Shown here: positions 34,979 to 44,234 of the stretch, piece after piece
Position numbering within the stretch: position 1 is the first letter of the stretch
Layout of the letters: every line of letters begins with the position of its first letter
From: JANOSH01 sp031415695
Lineage (GTDB): Bacteria > Actinomycetota > Acidimicrobiia > Acidimicrobiales > Ilumatobacteraceae
Length of the DNA stretch: 64,000 nucleotides
Assembly: GCA_031415695.1 (NCBI GenBank)
Contig: JANOSH010000076.1
Span: 26,010-90,009 of the forward strand
Reading direction: 5' to 3'
Notes under the pieces: generated by a model
Told to the model about the DNA's origin: nothing
The model's input: only the letters and a program-made list of their open reading frames with translations
The model's database searches: none
Made by a program: the position numbers and the translations under genes

Positions 34979-35743
34979 GTGGCGTTACTAAGCGTCAATG
35001 GAGTATCGGTCCGTTTTGGCGGCATTGTAGCGCTCAACGACCTGAGTTTCGAGATTCAAGAGGGCGAGGTTTGTGGCCTTATCGGCCCAAACGGTGCGGG
35101 TAAGACCACGTTATTCAACGTGGTTAGCCGTATCTACGATGCCTCGTCGGGTTCGGTGACGTTCGACGGGCAGGACCTGTTGGCCCTCGCAGCCCACAAG
35201 ATGAGCAATATTGGCATCTATCGAACCTTCCAGAACCTGGCGCTGTGGCCCGGCATGACCGTGCTCGAAAATGTCATGGTCGGCGATCATTCCAATACCA
35301 AGGCCAATTTTGCCACGGCTGCACTGCGCATCGGTACTCGCAAGGAGGAACGCTCGCTGCGGGCTCGGGCGTACACCGTCCTCGAAGAACTCGGCCTGTC
35401 GGAGTATGCCTTCCATCCGGCAGCGGGCTTACCGTTCGGTACGCTCAAGCGAATCGAGATTGCTCGGGCCATGATCGGCAAGCCTCGGCTGTTGATGCTC
35501 GACGAGCCGGCGTCGGGCCTCACGCACGCCGAAGTCGATGAGTTGGCGGGAACCATTCGCAGTTTGCGCGACAACCACAACCTGACTGTTTTGCTGGTTG
35601 AACATCACATGCAAATGGTTATGGCTATCTCCGAGCACATTGTTGTACTCAACTTTGGCCAGAAAATCGCTGACGGCGAACCCGATGCAGTTCGTAACGA
35701 TCCGGCCGTTATCGAGGCCTATTTGGGGAGTGGCAAGAAGTGA
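34979..35743 (+). CDS. livG: ABC transporter ATPase, branched-chain amino acid type (LivG)
   Basis: 254 aa from the GTG at 34979, giving the usual MALLSVNGVSVRFGG start; the frame is open further upstream but that part resembles nothing. Walker A is GPNGAGKTT, the signature region AAGLPFGTLKRIEIARAM, and Walker B LLMLDEPASGL, followed by VLLVEHHM. It energises import by the LivHM-like permeases. First gene of the co-oriented block to 49511; the next gene overlaps by 4 bases. Confidence 0.92.
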   Translation: MALLSVNGVSVRFGGIVALNDLSFEIQEGEVCGLIGPNGAGKTTLFNVVSRIYDASSGSVTFDGQDLLALAAHKMSNIGIYRTFQNLALWPGMTVLENVMVGDHSNTKANFATAALRIGTRKEERSLRARAYTVLEELGLSEYAFHPAAGLPFGTLKRIEIARAMIGKPRLLMLDEPASGLTHAEVDELAGTIRSLRDNHNLTVLLVEHHMQMVMAISEHIVVLNFGQKIADGEPDAVRNDPAVIEAYLGSGKK

Positions 35744-36453
35744 GTGAACCGGTCCTTGAAGTTTCTGACCTGGGTGCCAGCTACGGTGCCATTCAGGTTC
35801 TCCGCAATATCAACTTTGTCGTGAATGCTGGCGAAGTAGTGGTAATTCTTGGTGCGAACGGTGCCGGAAAGACCACGACGCTTCGTTCGGTGTGCGCAAT
35901 GGTGGCGACGTCAGGTTCGGTGCGACTCTTCGGCGAAGAGGTTCGCACCCACGACACCGCCGACATCGTACGTCGGGGAGTCGCTCATGTCCCACAGGGC
36001 CGCGGCACGTTTCCTGAGTTATCCGTACTCGACAACTTGCGTCTGGGAGCCTACGTTCGCAAGGACAAAGAGATTGCTTCCGACATCGACCAGTGGACCA
36101 CGGTGTTCCCCCGACTGGGTGAACGCAAGGATCAGGCGGCCGGTTCCCTGTCGGGTGGCGAACAGCAAATGCTTGCCGTCGCTCGGGCCATGATGTCTCG
36201 GCCAAAACTGCTGCTGCTCGACGAGCCCTCGCTGGGTCTGGCGCCACTCATTATCGAAGACCTATTTGGCCGGTTCGCAGCGCTCAACAAAGACACGGGA
36301 ACTACCATGCTCGTTGTCGAGCAGAACGCCGAAATTGCCCTCGACATTGCCGATCGCGGCTATGTGCTCGAAGCCGGGCAGATTGTGCTCGAAGGCACAT
36401 CTAACGAGCTTCATTCCAATGACGCGGTTCGCGCCGCATATCTCGGAGCGTGA
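35740..36453 (+). CDS. livF: ABC transporter ATPase, branched-chain amino acid type (LivF)
   Basis: 237 aa, GTG start overlapping the livG stop. Walker A GANGAGKTTT, signature LSGGEQQMLAVARAMM, Walker B LLLLDEPSLGLAP, and the C-terminal GYVLEAGQIVLEGTS. This is the second ATPase of a Liv-type transporter and would pair with LivG. No other transporter ATPase gene is present in the window, although two permease pairs follow. Confidence 0.92.
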   Translation: MSEPVLEVSDLGASYGAIQVLRNINFVVNAGEVVVILGANGAGKTTTLRSVCAMVATSGSVRLFGEEVRTHDTADIVRRGVAHVPQGRGTFPELSVLDNLRLGAYVRKDKEIASDIDQWTTVFPRLGERKDQAAGSLSGGEQQMLAVARAMMSRPKLLLLDEPSLGLAPLIIEDLFGRFAALNKDTGTTMLVVEQNAEIALDIADRGYVLEAGQIVLEGTSNELHSNDAVRAAYLGA

Positions 36454-36460
36454 TCTAGAT

Positions 36461-37471
36461 ATGGCTTCCCGTCCGAAATGGCTGAACGGCAGCACTGTTT
36501 TATATGCCGCCATGGCCGTCGTCCTTCTGATCCTGCTCGGCCCCATCTTCCGGGGCGGCAGTCAGTTGTTCTTACAGCGCGTGTTCGACAGCCTGAACAA
36601 CGGCGCCGTCTACGCCGTTACCGCTATCTCTCTGGTGTTGATCTTCAAGGCCACCACGTTGATCAACTTTGCCCAGGGCAACATCGCAATGTTTGGTGCG
36701 TACGTTTGCTACCAGCTGTCAGTGAAGATGGGCTGGCCGGTTTGGCCCTCGATCTTCGTAGCCATGATTGTCATGGCCATTGTTGGTGCAGCTATCGAAC
36801 GCACGCTGATTCGGCCCTTTGGCCCAGCCGACCACCTTCCGGTCGTGCTCATTACGTTCGGGCTCGCATCCATCCTGCTCGCTCTAGCCGGTGCCATTTG
36901 GGGGCTTGAATTTCTGGCGTTCCCCAGCCCGTTCCCGGCTAAACCGGGCGACAGGTTTACCATTGGCGGTGCGTTCTTCCGATACGAAACGGTCGGCACG
37001 CTGCTTGTTCTTGCTGTGATGCTGGTGGTGCTGTTCGCCATTCTTGGCCGAACCAAGATGGGTTTGGCCTTCAGGGCGGTGTCGTCCAATGTCGAATCGG
37101 CCCGCTTGGTCGGCGTGCACACTGGCCGCACGCTGCAATTCGGTTGGGCCCTAGCGGCGGCGCTGTCGGTACTCGGCGCCTGCCTGGTGGCTAAGCAAAC
37201 CAATCTTGAACCGTCGTTCATGGCCAAGCTCACAATCTTCGCCTTTGCTGCTGCGGTTCTCGGTGGGCTCGACAGTATCGGCGGCTCGGTTATCGGTGCC
37301 TTCATTGTGGCCGTGGTGCAGAGCCTCGTTACTGGCTACGGTCAGCAGGTAGCCGGTTTCGGCTGGCTGAAGTCGAACTTTGCCCTTGTTGTTGCCTTCG
37401 CCCTGATCCTCGTTGTGCTGTTGTTCAAGCCCGAGGGCCTTTACGGAACTAAGAGAATCGAGCGAGTATGA
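36461..37471 (+). CDS. livH: ABC transporter permease, LivH type (copy 1)
   Basis: 336 aa from the ATG at 36461. Hydrophobic with 8-9 predicted helices; conserved LivH features are NNGAVYAVTAISLVLIFKAT, LINFAQGNIAMFGA and the cytoplasmic coupling loop GLAFRAVSSNVESARLVGV. It forms half of the translocation channel with the next gene product. The stop overlaps the next ATG as ATGA. Confidence 0.92.
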   Translation: MASRPKWLNGSTVLYAAMAVVLLILLGPIFRGGSQLFLQRVFDSLNNGAVYAVTAISLVLIFKATTLINFAQGNIAMFGAYVCYQLSVKMGWPVWPSIFVAMIVMAIVGAAIERTLIRPFGPADHLPVVLITFGLASILLALAGAIWGLEFLAFPSPFPAKPGDRFTIGGAFFRYETVGTLLVLAVMLVVLFAILGRTKMGLAFRAVSSNVESARLVGVHTGRTLQFGWALAAALSVLGACLVAKQTNLEPSFMAKLTIFAFAAAVLGGLDSIGGSVIGAFIVAVVQSLVTGYGQQVAGFGWLKSNFALVVAFALILVVLLFKPEGLYGTKRIERV

Positions 37472-38583
37472 CCTCCGCAGCTTCAACGGCTAGCGCTGCT
37501 ACGCCCAGGCTTACGTTCCAGGCGGGGTCTCGGCAGCATCGGATGTTCCAGCTCGCGGGCTGGGCATGTTTCGTCATTCCTATGCTGGTCCTGCCCTATG
37601 TGCTGCCGAGCTTCCGCGTCGCTCAGTTGGCCCAGGCCGTTGGCTGGGGAATTGCCATCTTGGGCATGAACATGGTGATTGGCTGGTCCGGCCTAATCTC
37701 CCTCGGACACATTGCATTCACAGGGCTCGGTGCCTACACCACCACCATCCTTATCAACGAGAGTCGCTTCGATATGTGGATGACCTTGCCGGTCGCCTTC
37801 GTGGTGTGCTTCTTGTTCGGTGCCCTTGTTGGTTTGCCAGCCCTCAAAATCCGAGGCTTGTATCTGGCGCTCATAACCTTGGCGCTAGCACTTACCTTCC
37901 CTATCTTGATAAAGATCGAGGGCGGCGGCATCGCACGACGAACGGGTGGCGACAACGGCCGAACCATTAAAGAGGGCTTGAAGCCAACCGGTTGGATGCG
38001 GTCGCTTCTCGGAATTAGCGGTAAAGACGCATCGTCGCAGGTAGCTATCTACAAGTACTTCTGCATGCTCATTATCGCTGGCATCTGCTTCCTGCTCGTG
38101 CGCAACATTATGAAAAGCTCGCCTGGTCGCGGCATGTTGGCCATTCGTGACAACCAAATTGGCGCAGCCGTTAGCGGTGTGCCGCTCAACAAGCACAAGG
38201 TGCTGACATTCGCTCTCAGCGCAGCCTTCGCCGGTATCGGTGGCTCTATGATTGCGTCGTCGCTCGGTGCCATCGGCCCCACACTTGTAGGCCCCGAGTA
38301 TGCAACGCTCACGCTCATGGGTCTTGTGCTGTGTGGCGTGGCTACCTTGCATGGCTGCTGGTTGGGCGGTCTAGCGGTGGTGTTCCTGCAAGATCTCGCT
38401 CCCCGCTGGATCAAGGCAGTGCCGGGTGTCGATATCGACCCCATTTTCGCCGGAGCCCTCTTCGGTCTCATTCTGGTGCTCGTGCCGTTCTTCATGCCAA
38501 GAGGAATCGTGCAGTTCGCTCGTTGGCTCAAAGCACGTTTCGTGCGGGTAATTCCACAGATTCCACGCGCGTCTGTCGTCTGA
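37468..38583 (+). CDS. livM: ABC transporter permease, LivM type (copy 1)
   Basis: 371 aa. The LivM pattern is clear: NMVIGWSGLISLGHIAFTGL, GLPALKIRGLYLALITLALAL and the coupling loop GRGMLAIRDNQIGAAVSGV. A 30-40 residue insert with a poorly hydrophobic segment (RRTGGDNGRTIKEGLKPTG) sits between helices. It completes the first permease. A 70-base AT-rich gap with no obvious terminator separates it from the binding-protein gene. Confidence 0.92.
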   Translation: MTSAASTASAATPRLTFQAGSRQHRMFQLAGWACFVIPMLVLPYVLPSFRVAQLAQAVGWGIAILGMNMVIGWSGLISLGHIAFTGLGAYTTTILINESRFDMWMTLPVAFVVCFLFGALVGLPALKIRGLYLALITLALALTFPILIKIEGGGIARRTGGDNGRTIKEGLKPTGWMRSLLGISGKDASSQVAIYKYFCMLIIAGICFLLVRNIMKSSPGRGMLAIRDNQIGAAVSGVPLNKHKVLTFALSAAFAGIGGSMIASSLGAIGPTLVGPEYATLTLMGLVLCGVATLHGCWLGGLAVVFLQDLAPRWIKAVPGVDIDPIFAGALFGLILVLVPFFMPRGIVQFARWLKARFVRVIPQIPRASVV

Positions 38584-38653
38584 CCAGACGTAGCCGCCAC
38601 GCAGCACTACAGTTTAGTGCGTTAGTCAAATATCCAATAAATAAGGGGGAAGT

Positions 38654-40300
38654 GTGATTTCAAAGACATCTCGGCGGGTGACGGCTTCGTTCGTCGCTGC
38701 AGCTATGGCTCTAGCCGCTTGTGGAAGCAGCGGTGGAGACGGCACGGCCAGTCCAGACAACACGGTCGACAAGGGCGTGCAATCAGGCGTGAACGATGCG
38801 CTCAACAGCTCCACCACGTCGGCAACAACAGCAGCTCCATCCGCCTCATCTACCGCAGCACCGACAACCACGGCGGCACCGGCTAAGCCGGCCAGCATCG
38901 CCGACTGGAACGCGCTCTCGGCGACACAGCGCGCTGGCATTGTGAAGCGCATTGTCGACAACAAGTGGGGCCTATCGGCCGACGGCAAGACCATCACCGG
39001 TCCTGAAGGCTTCACCATCGACGTGTCCAAGTGCCCGGCTGGCTGGAACAACACCCAGGGTGTCAGCGACACCGAAATAAAGATTGGTCAGGCCATAGCT
39101 CAGTCCGGCACCCTTGCCATCTATGGCCAGATTGCCAAGGGCATTCAGACCCATATCGACGCGATAAATGCTGCCGGCGGTATCAAGGGTTCCGATGGCA
39201 AGAGCCGTAAGCTCACCTACATCGCGAAGGACGATGGCTACGACGCTGCTCGCACCATCCCCATTGTCGACGAACTCGTCGATTCCGAGAAGGTGTTCAA
39301 CGTCATCACGCTGGGTTCGCCCAACACCATGAAGACGTACGACAAGTTGAACGCCAGCTGTGTGCCGCAGATCCTGTCGATGACCGGTCATCCGGCGTGG
39401 GGCGATCCAGTCAAGCACCCATGGACCACGGGCGAGCAGATGGCGTACAACACCGAAGCGGTGTTGTGGGGCGCGTTTATCGAGAAGCGTGCTGCCGAGT
39501 TGAAGGGTGCCGACGGCAAAATTACGGTGGCAGCGCTGGTCATGAACAACGACTTCGGTGCGGCGTACAACTTCGGTTTCAAGGCGTGGCTGGCTCAGTC
39601 CCCCCTTAAGGACCAAGTCAACTATGTCACCGAAACCATCGAGCCAACTGCGCCTACCATCACTGACCCAATGACCACCCTCACGGCTAAGAAGCCCGCG
39701 GTATTCCTTGCTATGACGGCCGGTACCTCGTGCACGCAGTCCATCACCGAAGCTGCACAGAACGGGTTGAAGGCAAGCGCCAAATACCTGTTCCAGCCGT
39801 CGGTGTGCAAGGGCAACGGCTTCGTTGGCAAGGACAAGGTCGGTGGCGATGGTTCAGCTTCCGACGCTTGGTGGGTAGTCGGTGGTGGCGTGAAAGCTGC
39901 TGACTCCCCCATCTTCGACAGCGACCCGTGGGTTCAATCGGCTCGTGCCGAGCTGACAGCCGCTGGTGTCGATTGGAAGAAGGAGCCAACCACGCTGGCC
40001 GGCAGCCGATGGGGCTGGTCGCTTGAGCAGATCATGGCGATTGCCTCGGCATTGCCTGGTGGTCCAACCCGAGCCAACCTCATCGTGGCCACGCGATCAC
40101 TCGACATGACGGCACCGTTCCTTCTCGAAGGCGCGAAGTTCAACATGAACGGCAACAAGGATGCGTTCTTCACCGAGGCGTCCGAGTTCGCCAAGTACGA
40201 CTTCACGAAGCAGGGCTTTATCCAAGATGGTGCCCTCATCGAGTTGTCCGGGAAGTCGTCCAACTGCGTTTGGGATCAGGCGAAGGCAACCTGCACCTGA
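38654..40300 (+). CDS. ABC transporter substrate-binding lipoprotein (copy 1)
   Basis: 548 aa from a GTG with an AAGGGGGAAG ribosome-binding site. The signal peptide ends in lipobox ALAAC (Cys about residue 22), followed by a Thr/Ala-rich linker. The mature part is a Leu/Ile/Val-type type I periplasmic-binding fold: IKIGQAIAQSGTLAIYGQIA, YIAKDDGYDAARTIPIVDEL and VAALVMNNDFGAAYNFGF. It captures the ligand outside the cell for the LivHM-type channel. It is about 80-85% identical by eye to the gene at 40439. Confidence 0.92.
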   Translation: MISKTSRRVTASFVAAAMALAACGSSGGDGTASPDNTVDKGVQSGVNDALNSSTTSATTAAPSASSTAAPTTTAAPAKPASIADWNALSATQRAGIVKRIVDNKWGLSADGKTITGPEGFTIDVSKCPAGWNNTQGVSDTEIKIGQAIAQSGTLAIYGQIAKGIQTHIDAINAAGGIKGSDGKSRKLTYIAKDDGYDAARTIPIVDELVDSEKVFNVITLGSPNTMKTYDKLNASCVPQILSMTGHPAWGDPVKHPWTTGEQMAYNTEAVLWGAFIEKRAAELKGADGKITVAALVMNNDFGAAYNFGFKAWLAQSPLKDQVNYVTETIEPTAPTITDPMTTLTAKKPAVFLAMTAGTSCTQSITEAAQNGLKASAKYLFQPSVCKGNGFVGKDKVGGDGSASDAWWVVGGGVKAADSPIFDSDPWVQSARAELTAAGVDWKKEPTTLAGSRWGWSLEQIMAIASALPGGPTRANLIVATRSLDMTAPFLLEGAKFNMNGNKDAFFTEASEFAKYDFTKQGFIQDGALIELSGKSSNCVWDQAKATCT

Positions 40301-40320
40301 GATCAGTAGGTAGTTGAAAT

Positions 40321-40356
40321 GGGGGGCCGGCTTACGTCGGCCCCCCGTTTTGTTTT
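40321..40356 (+). terminator. Rho-independent terminator after the first binding-protein gene
   Basis: A perfect 9-base stem GGGGGGCCG / CGGCCCCCC (40321-40329 and 40338-40346) with an 8-base loop, followed by GTTTTGTTTT. It should end transcription of the livGFHM plus binding-protein unit, so the second copy needs its own promoter. Confidence 0.9.
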
Positions 40357-40438
40357 GCCAAATGTGGTGCCCTGACTGTGACATGTGTCTCATGGAGCGT
40401 AAGGTCCAAGCAAAGTCACATACGCACAAGGGGGCATA

Positions 40439-42073
40439 ATGAGATCACAGACATCCTGTAGGGTCACGGCGTCGCTGGTTGCAGCAGCCATGGCACTAGC
40501 GGCATGCGGAAGCAGCGGAGGCGATGGGGGCACCGCCAGCCCGGAGAATACCGTTGATAAGGGCGTGCAGAGCGGGGTGAACGATGCGCTCAATTCCACC
40601 ACTACGGCGGCGGCAGCAGTGACCACAGCAGCCGCGGTTGCGACCACCGTGGCGGCTAAGCCAGCCAGCATCGCCGATTGGAACGCGCTGGCAACCAAGG
40701 AACGCGCCGCTGTTGTGAAACGAATCACCGACAACAAGTGGGGACTGTCGGCCGATGGTAAGACCATCACCGGTCCTGAAGGTTTCTCGATCGATGTATC
40801 GAAGTGCCCGGCTGGTTGGAACAACACTCAGGGCATCACCGATACCGATATCAAGATCGGCAATACCATCTCCCAATCGGGAACTCTGGCCATTTATGGC
40901 CAGATCGCCAAAGGTATCTCCACCCACCTCGACGTCATTAACGCCGCCGGTGGCATCAAGGGAGCCGATGGCAAGAGCCGCAAGATCACTTACATTGCCA
41001 AGGACGATGGCTACGACGCCGCTCGTACCATTCCGCTCGTTGACGAGTTGGTTGATTCGGAGAAGGTCTTCAGCGTGATTACGTTGGGTTCGCCCAACAC
41101 GATGAAGACGTACGACAAGCTGAACGTCGGCTGTGTTCCTCAGGTTCTGTCGATGACCGGTCATCCGGCGTGGGGCGATCCGGTGAAACATCCCTGGACC
41201 ACGGGTCAGCAGATGGCCTACAACACCGAAGCGGTGTTGTGGGGGGCGTTCATCGAGAAGCGTGCTGCCGAGTTGAAGGGTGCCGACGGCAAAATTACGG
41301 TGGCAGCGCTGGTCATGAACAACGACTTCGGTGCCGCCTACAACTTCGGTTTCAAGGCGTGGCTGTCTCAGTCCCCGCTAAAGGACCAGGTCGTCTATGT
41401 CAACGAAACCATTGAGCCGACGGCACCGACTATCACGGACCCAATGACTACACTTACGGCTAAGAAGCCGTCGGTGTTCATTGCCATGACGGCCGGTACC
41501 TCGTGCACGCAGTCCATCACCGAAGCTGCGCAGAACGGGTTGAAGGCCAGTGCCAAGTACCTGTTCCAGCCGTCGGTGTGCAAGGGCGCCAGCTTTGTCG
41601 GTAAGGACAAGGTTGGCGGCGATGGTTCAGCATCCGACGCGTGGTGGGTAGTGGGTGGCGGTCTCAAGGACGCTGCTTCGCCCATCTATGACGCCGATCC
41701 GTGGGTCCAATCGGCTCGGGCCGAACTGACGGCTGCTGGTGTCGACTGGAAAAAGGATCAGACCACGCTCACGGGCAGCATCTGGGGTTGGTCGATCGAG
41801 CAAGTTATGTCCATCGCATCGGCGCTGCCGGGTGGGCCAACCAGGGCGAACCTCATCGTGGCGTTACGCGCCATCGATATGACGCCTCCATTCCTACTTG
41901 AAGGCGCGAAGTTCAACATGAACGGCAATAAGGATGCGTATCTCATCGAGGCGTCCGAGTTTGCCAAGTACGACTTCACCAAGCAGGGCTTCATTCAGGT
42001 CGGCGACCTGATCGAACTCTCTGGTAAGTCATCGAACTGCATATGGGATCAGGCCAAGGCAACCTGCACCTGA
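40439..42073 (+). CDS. ABC transporter substrate-binding lipoprotein (copy 2)
   Basis: 544 aa from an ATG preceded by AAGGGGG. It has the same architecture as copy 1: lipobox ALAAC, an Ala/Thr linker, then a Leu/Ile/Val-type binding domain (IKIGNTISQSGTLAIYGQIA, YIAKDDGYDAARTIPLVDEL). Several long runs are identical to copy 1 at the DNA level, including third codon positions. Ligand-contact regions differ at scattered residues, so specificity may have shifted. It precedes a second permease pair, with a hairpin in between. Confidence 0.92.
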   Translation: MRSQTSCRVTASLVAAAMALAACGSSGGDGGTASPENTVDKGVQSGVNDALNSTTTAAAAVTTAAAVATTVAAKPASIADWNALATKERAAVVKRITDNKWGLSADGKTITGPEGFSIDVSKCPAGWNNTQGITDTDIKIGNTISQSGTLAIYGQIAKGISTHLDVINAAGGIKGADGKSRKITYIAKDDGYDAARTIPLVDELVDSEKVFSVITLGSPNTMKTYDKLNVGCVPQVLSMTGHPAWGDPVKHPWTTGQQMAYNTEAVLWGAFIEKRAAELKGADGKITVAALVMNNDFGAAYNFGFKAWLSQSPLKDQVVYVNETIEPTAPTITDPMTTLTAKKPSVFIAMTAGTSCTQSITEAAQNGLKASAKYLFQPSVCKGASFVGKDKVGGDGSASDAWWVVGGGLKDAASPIYDADPWVQSARAELTAAGVDWKKDQTTLTGSIWGWSIEQVMSIASALPGGPTRANLIVALRAIDMTPPFLLEGAKFNMNGNKDAYLIEASEFAKYDFTKQGFIQVGDLIELSGKSSNCIWDQAKATCT

Positions 42074-42096
42074 GGTCGTTCACTCGTGCTCGCGAC

Positions 42097-42136
42097 AAGG
42101 GGGTCGGCAGCCAAGCTGTCGGCCCCTTCTTGGTTT
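42097..42136 (+). terminator. Probable Rho-independent terminator after the second binding-protein gene
   Basis: AAGGGGGTCGGCAG (42097-42110) pairs with CTGTCGGCCCCTT (42116-42128), with one G-T pair and one bulge, around a 5-base loop. The tail CTTGGTTT is only moderately T-rich. It may attenuate transcription into the second permease pair without blocking it. Confidence 0.65.
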
Positions 42137-42165
42137 GCCGACCAAGGCGCGTAGGCTCAGAACCA

Positions 42166-43110
42166 ATGGCGTTGTTTATTCAAAGATGTTTTGACGCCGT
42201 GGCGAACGGGGTCATTTATTCCACTGTTGCCTTAGCGCTGGTGATCGTGTTTCGAGCTACGGCAACTCTGAACCTTGCTCAAGGCGAGATGGCCAATGTT
42301 GCGGCCTACATAGGTCTCGTCTTGCGTACCCCGGCCACGCCCGCCCTGGCCGGCACCGGCCTGGCGGCGTCGATCATCCCAGGTACCCCATGGCCCTTCT
42401 GGGCGGCCGTCGTCGCCGCGGTTGGGTCGGGGGCGCTGCTGGGCGCCGGGGTCGAGCGGCTTATTGTGCGGCGATTGACCGACGCCAAGGGCTTGGCAGT
42501 AGTCAGTGCAACAGTCGGCACGCTGCTGTTGATGAACGGTACAACCGAAGCGGTCTGGCGACCAGTTGTGCGAGGCTTTCCGTCGCTCTTTAGCAACAAA
42601 CCAAACGACTACCTGGCGGTGTCGGGTGGCCGCCTGCGCTACACGACGCTGGGCACGCTGCTCACTATGTTTGTGGTGCTGTTGATTCTCGGCTTCGTGT
42701 TGCACATCACTAAACTCGGCCTCGCCTTTCGCGCCGTATCGTCGGACCGTGCCGCAAGCGCGTTGGTGGGAATCCGCGTCGGCCGAATCACCATGCTCGG
42801 ATGGGCGTTAGCGGGGGCGATTGGCGGCCTCGCGGCCTGCCTCGTGGCCCCCACGGTGCTGCTTGAACCCAACATGATGGTGCGCGTACTCGTGTTCTCA
42901 CTCGTTGCTGCCACCCTCGGTGGACTCGACAGTCTTGGTGGTGCACTCGTGGGTGGCGTCACCGTTGGCGTCACCCAAACAATGCTTGCTGGCTATGTTC
43001 CGTTCGTCGGTTCAACGCTGAGCTTACCATGCGCCCTCGCCGTCATGGTGCTCGTGCTTCTCGTTAGACCTGCGGGGCTCTTTGGTCGGCGACTGGTGGA
43101 GCGCGTATGA
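42166..43110 (+). CDS. ABC transporter permease, LivH type (copy 2)
   Basis: 314 aa from the ATG at 42166; upstream in-frame codons belong to the terminator region. LivH features: NGVIYSTVALALVIVFRAT, LNLAQGEMANVAAYIGL and the coupling loop GLAFRAVSSDRAASALVGIR, almost the same as in copy 1. It has about 8 helices. Together with the next gene it forms a second channel, for which no ATPases are encoded nearby other than LivG/LivF. It ends with an ATGA overlap. Confidence 0.9.
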   Translation: MALFIQRCFDAVANGVIYSTVALALVIVFRATATLNLAQGEMANVAAYIGLVLRTPATPALAGTGLAASIIPGTPWPFWAAVVAAVGSGALLGAGVERLIVRRLTDAKGLAVVSATVGTLLLMNGTTEAVWRPVVRGFPSLFSNKPNDYLAVSGGRLRYTTLGTLLTMFVVLLILGFVLHITKLGLAFRAVSSDRAASALVGIRVGRITMLGWALAGAIGGLAACLVAPTVLLEPNMMVRVLVFSLVAATLGGLDSLGGALVGGVTVGVTQTMLAGYVPFVGSTLSLPCALAVMVLVLLVRPAGLFGRRLVERV

Positions 43111-44177
43111 AACAACTCCCCCTTATCGAACTCGAGACTGCGACTGCGACCAGGGTCGTTGAATTCGGCCGAGACGATCGGACGATTGAGCGTGGAAGTC
43201 GACAGTGGCGGATGCTCGTGGTGGGCTGCGCGATGCTGGCTGTTGCGGTGGTTGCTCTGCTGCCATTTTTCCTACCGGTCATCGAAGGTCGGCTCGTGTC
43301 ACGGGTGGTTGGCATCGGCGTCGCGCTGGTTGGACTGCAGTTTTGCGTGGGACGTGCTGGCCAACTCTCGTTATGCCACGGCGTCTTCGTTGGCCTCGGA
43401 TCGTACGCGATGACCCTGTCTGTGGCTCGGATGGGATGGCCTCACCTTGTCGGTCTACTTGTTGCACCGGTCGTGGGTTTCGTGGCTGGCAGCTTTGTCG
43501 GCGTGCTTGCGGTTCGAATCAAGGCCACGTACCTAGGCCCGGTCACGATCAGCGTGGCCGTTGCGTTTCCCATGATCGTGAAACGATTTTCGTGGTTCAC
43601 GGGTGGTTCCTCGGGGTTGGGAATCGTCGGTGAGCTCAACGCGCCGCAGTGGTTTGCCTCGGTGGTGGGCCGCCCTCATTTGTGGAATCACGTCATCATC
43701 GTGGCGGTAGGTACCGTCGCAGTGATTCTGGCAAGCAACGTCACCCGTAGCCCCGTCGGGCTGGCTGTCCGTGCCATGGCTGACGCCCCGCTGGCGGCTG
43801 CGGCGAGTGGAGTCAACCTGTGGCGAATGCGCGTCGTTGCCTACGGTTGGAGCGCAGCGTTTGGCGCCTTAGGAGGGGCGTTGCTCGTGATCGACACGCC
43901 CATTGTTGGTGCCGATAGCTACGACGTGTTTCGAAGCCTGGGATACTTCGCTGCCATGATGGTTGGTGGGGTCAGTTCGATGATTGGTGCCGCCATCGGA
44001 GCCATCATCTTGGTCGCGGTGCCGTGGCTTACCGACACGTTCAGCCTCACTACGGGCCCCAATGTTGTTCTAGGAGCCCTGTTGGTGTTGTCGACGCTGC
44101 TGGCGCCTCACGGGCTAGCGGTTGGTGTGCTTGCACTGGTGCGCCGACGCGTGCGAGTCACCGAGTCGGCGGACTGA
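43107..44177 (+). CDS. ABC transporter permease, LivM type (copy 2)
   Basis: 356 aa. LivM features: GVALVGLQFCVGRAGQLSLC near residue 70, GVLAVRIKATYLGPVTISVA and the coupling loop GLAVRAMADAPLAAAASGV. A hydrophilic N-terminal extension of about 35 residues (MKQLPLIELETATATRV) precedes the first helix and is longer than usual. It completes the second channel; an acyl-CoA synthetase gene follows after 57 bases. Confidence 0.9.
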   Translation: MKQLPLIELETATATRVVEFGRDDRTIERGSRQWRMLVVGCAMLAVAVVALLPFFLPVIEGRLVSRVVGIGVALVGLQFCVGRAGQLSLCHGVFVGLGSYAMTLSVARMGWPHLVGLLVAPVVGFVAGSFVGVLAVRIKATYLGPVTISVAVAFPMIVKRFSWFTGGSSGLGIVGELNAPQWFASVVGRPHLWNHVIIVAVGTVAVILASNVTRSPVGLAVRAMADAPLAAAASGVNLWRMRVVAYGWSAAFGALGGALLVIDTPIVGADSYDVFRSLGYFAAMMVGGVSSMIGAAIGAIILVAVPWLTDTFSLTTGPNVVLGALLVLSTLLAPHGLAVGVLALVRRRVRVTESAD

Positions 44178-44234
44178 ATCGAGTAACTCGTCTTCGGTGG
44201 GGCGACCCGGTCATTAGTTGCCTACCATCGAGGC

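Noticed and set aside
38972..39616. 214-codon minus-strand frame, and its equivalent 40496-41191 in the second copy
   Set aside because: Antisense to the duplicated binding-protein genes; appears in both copies only because the sense genes are duplicated.
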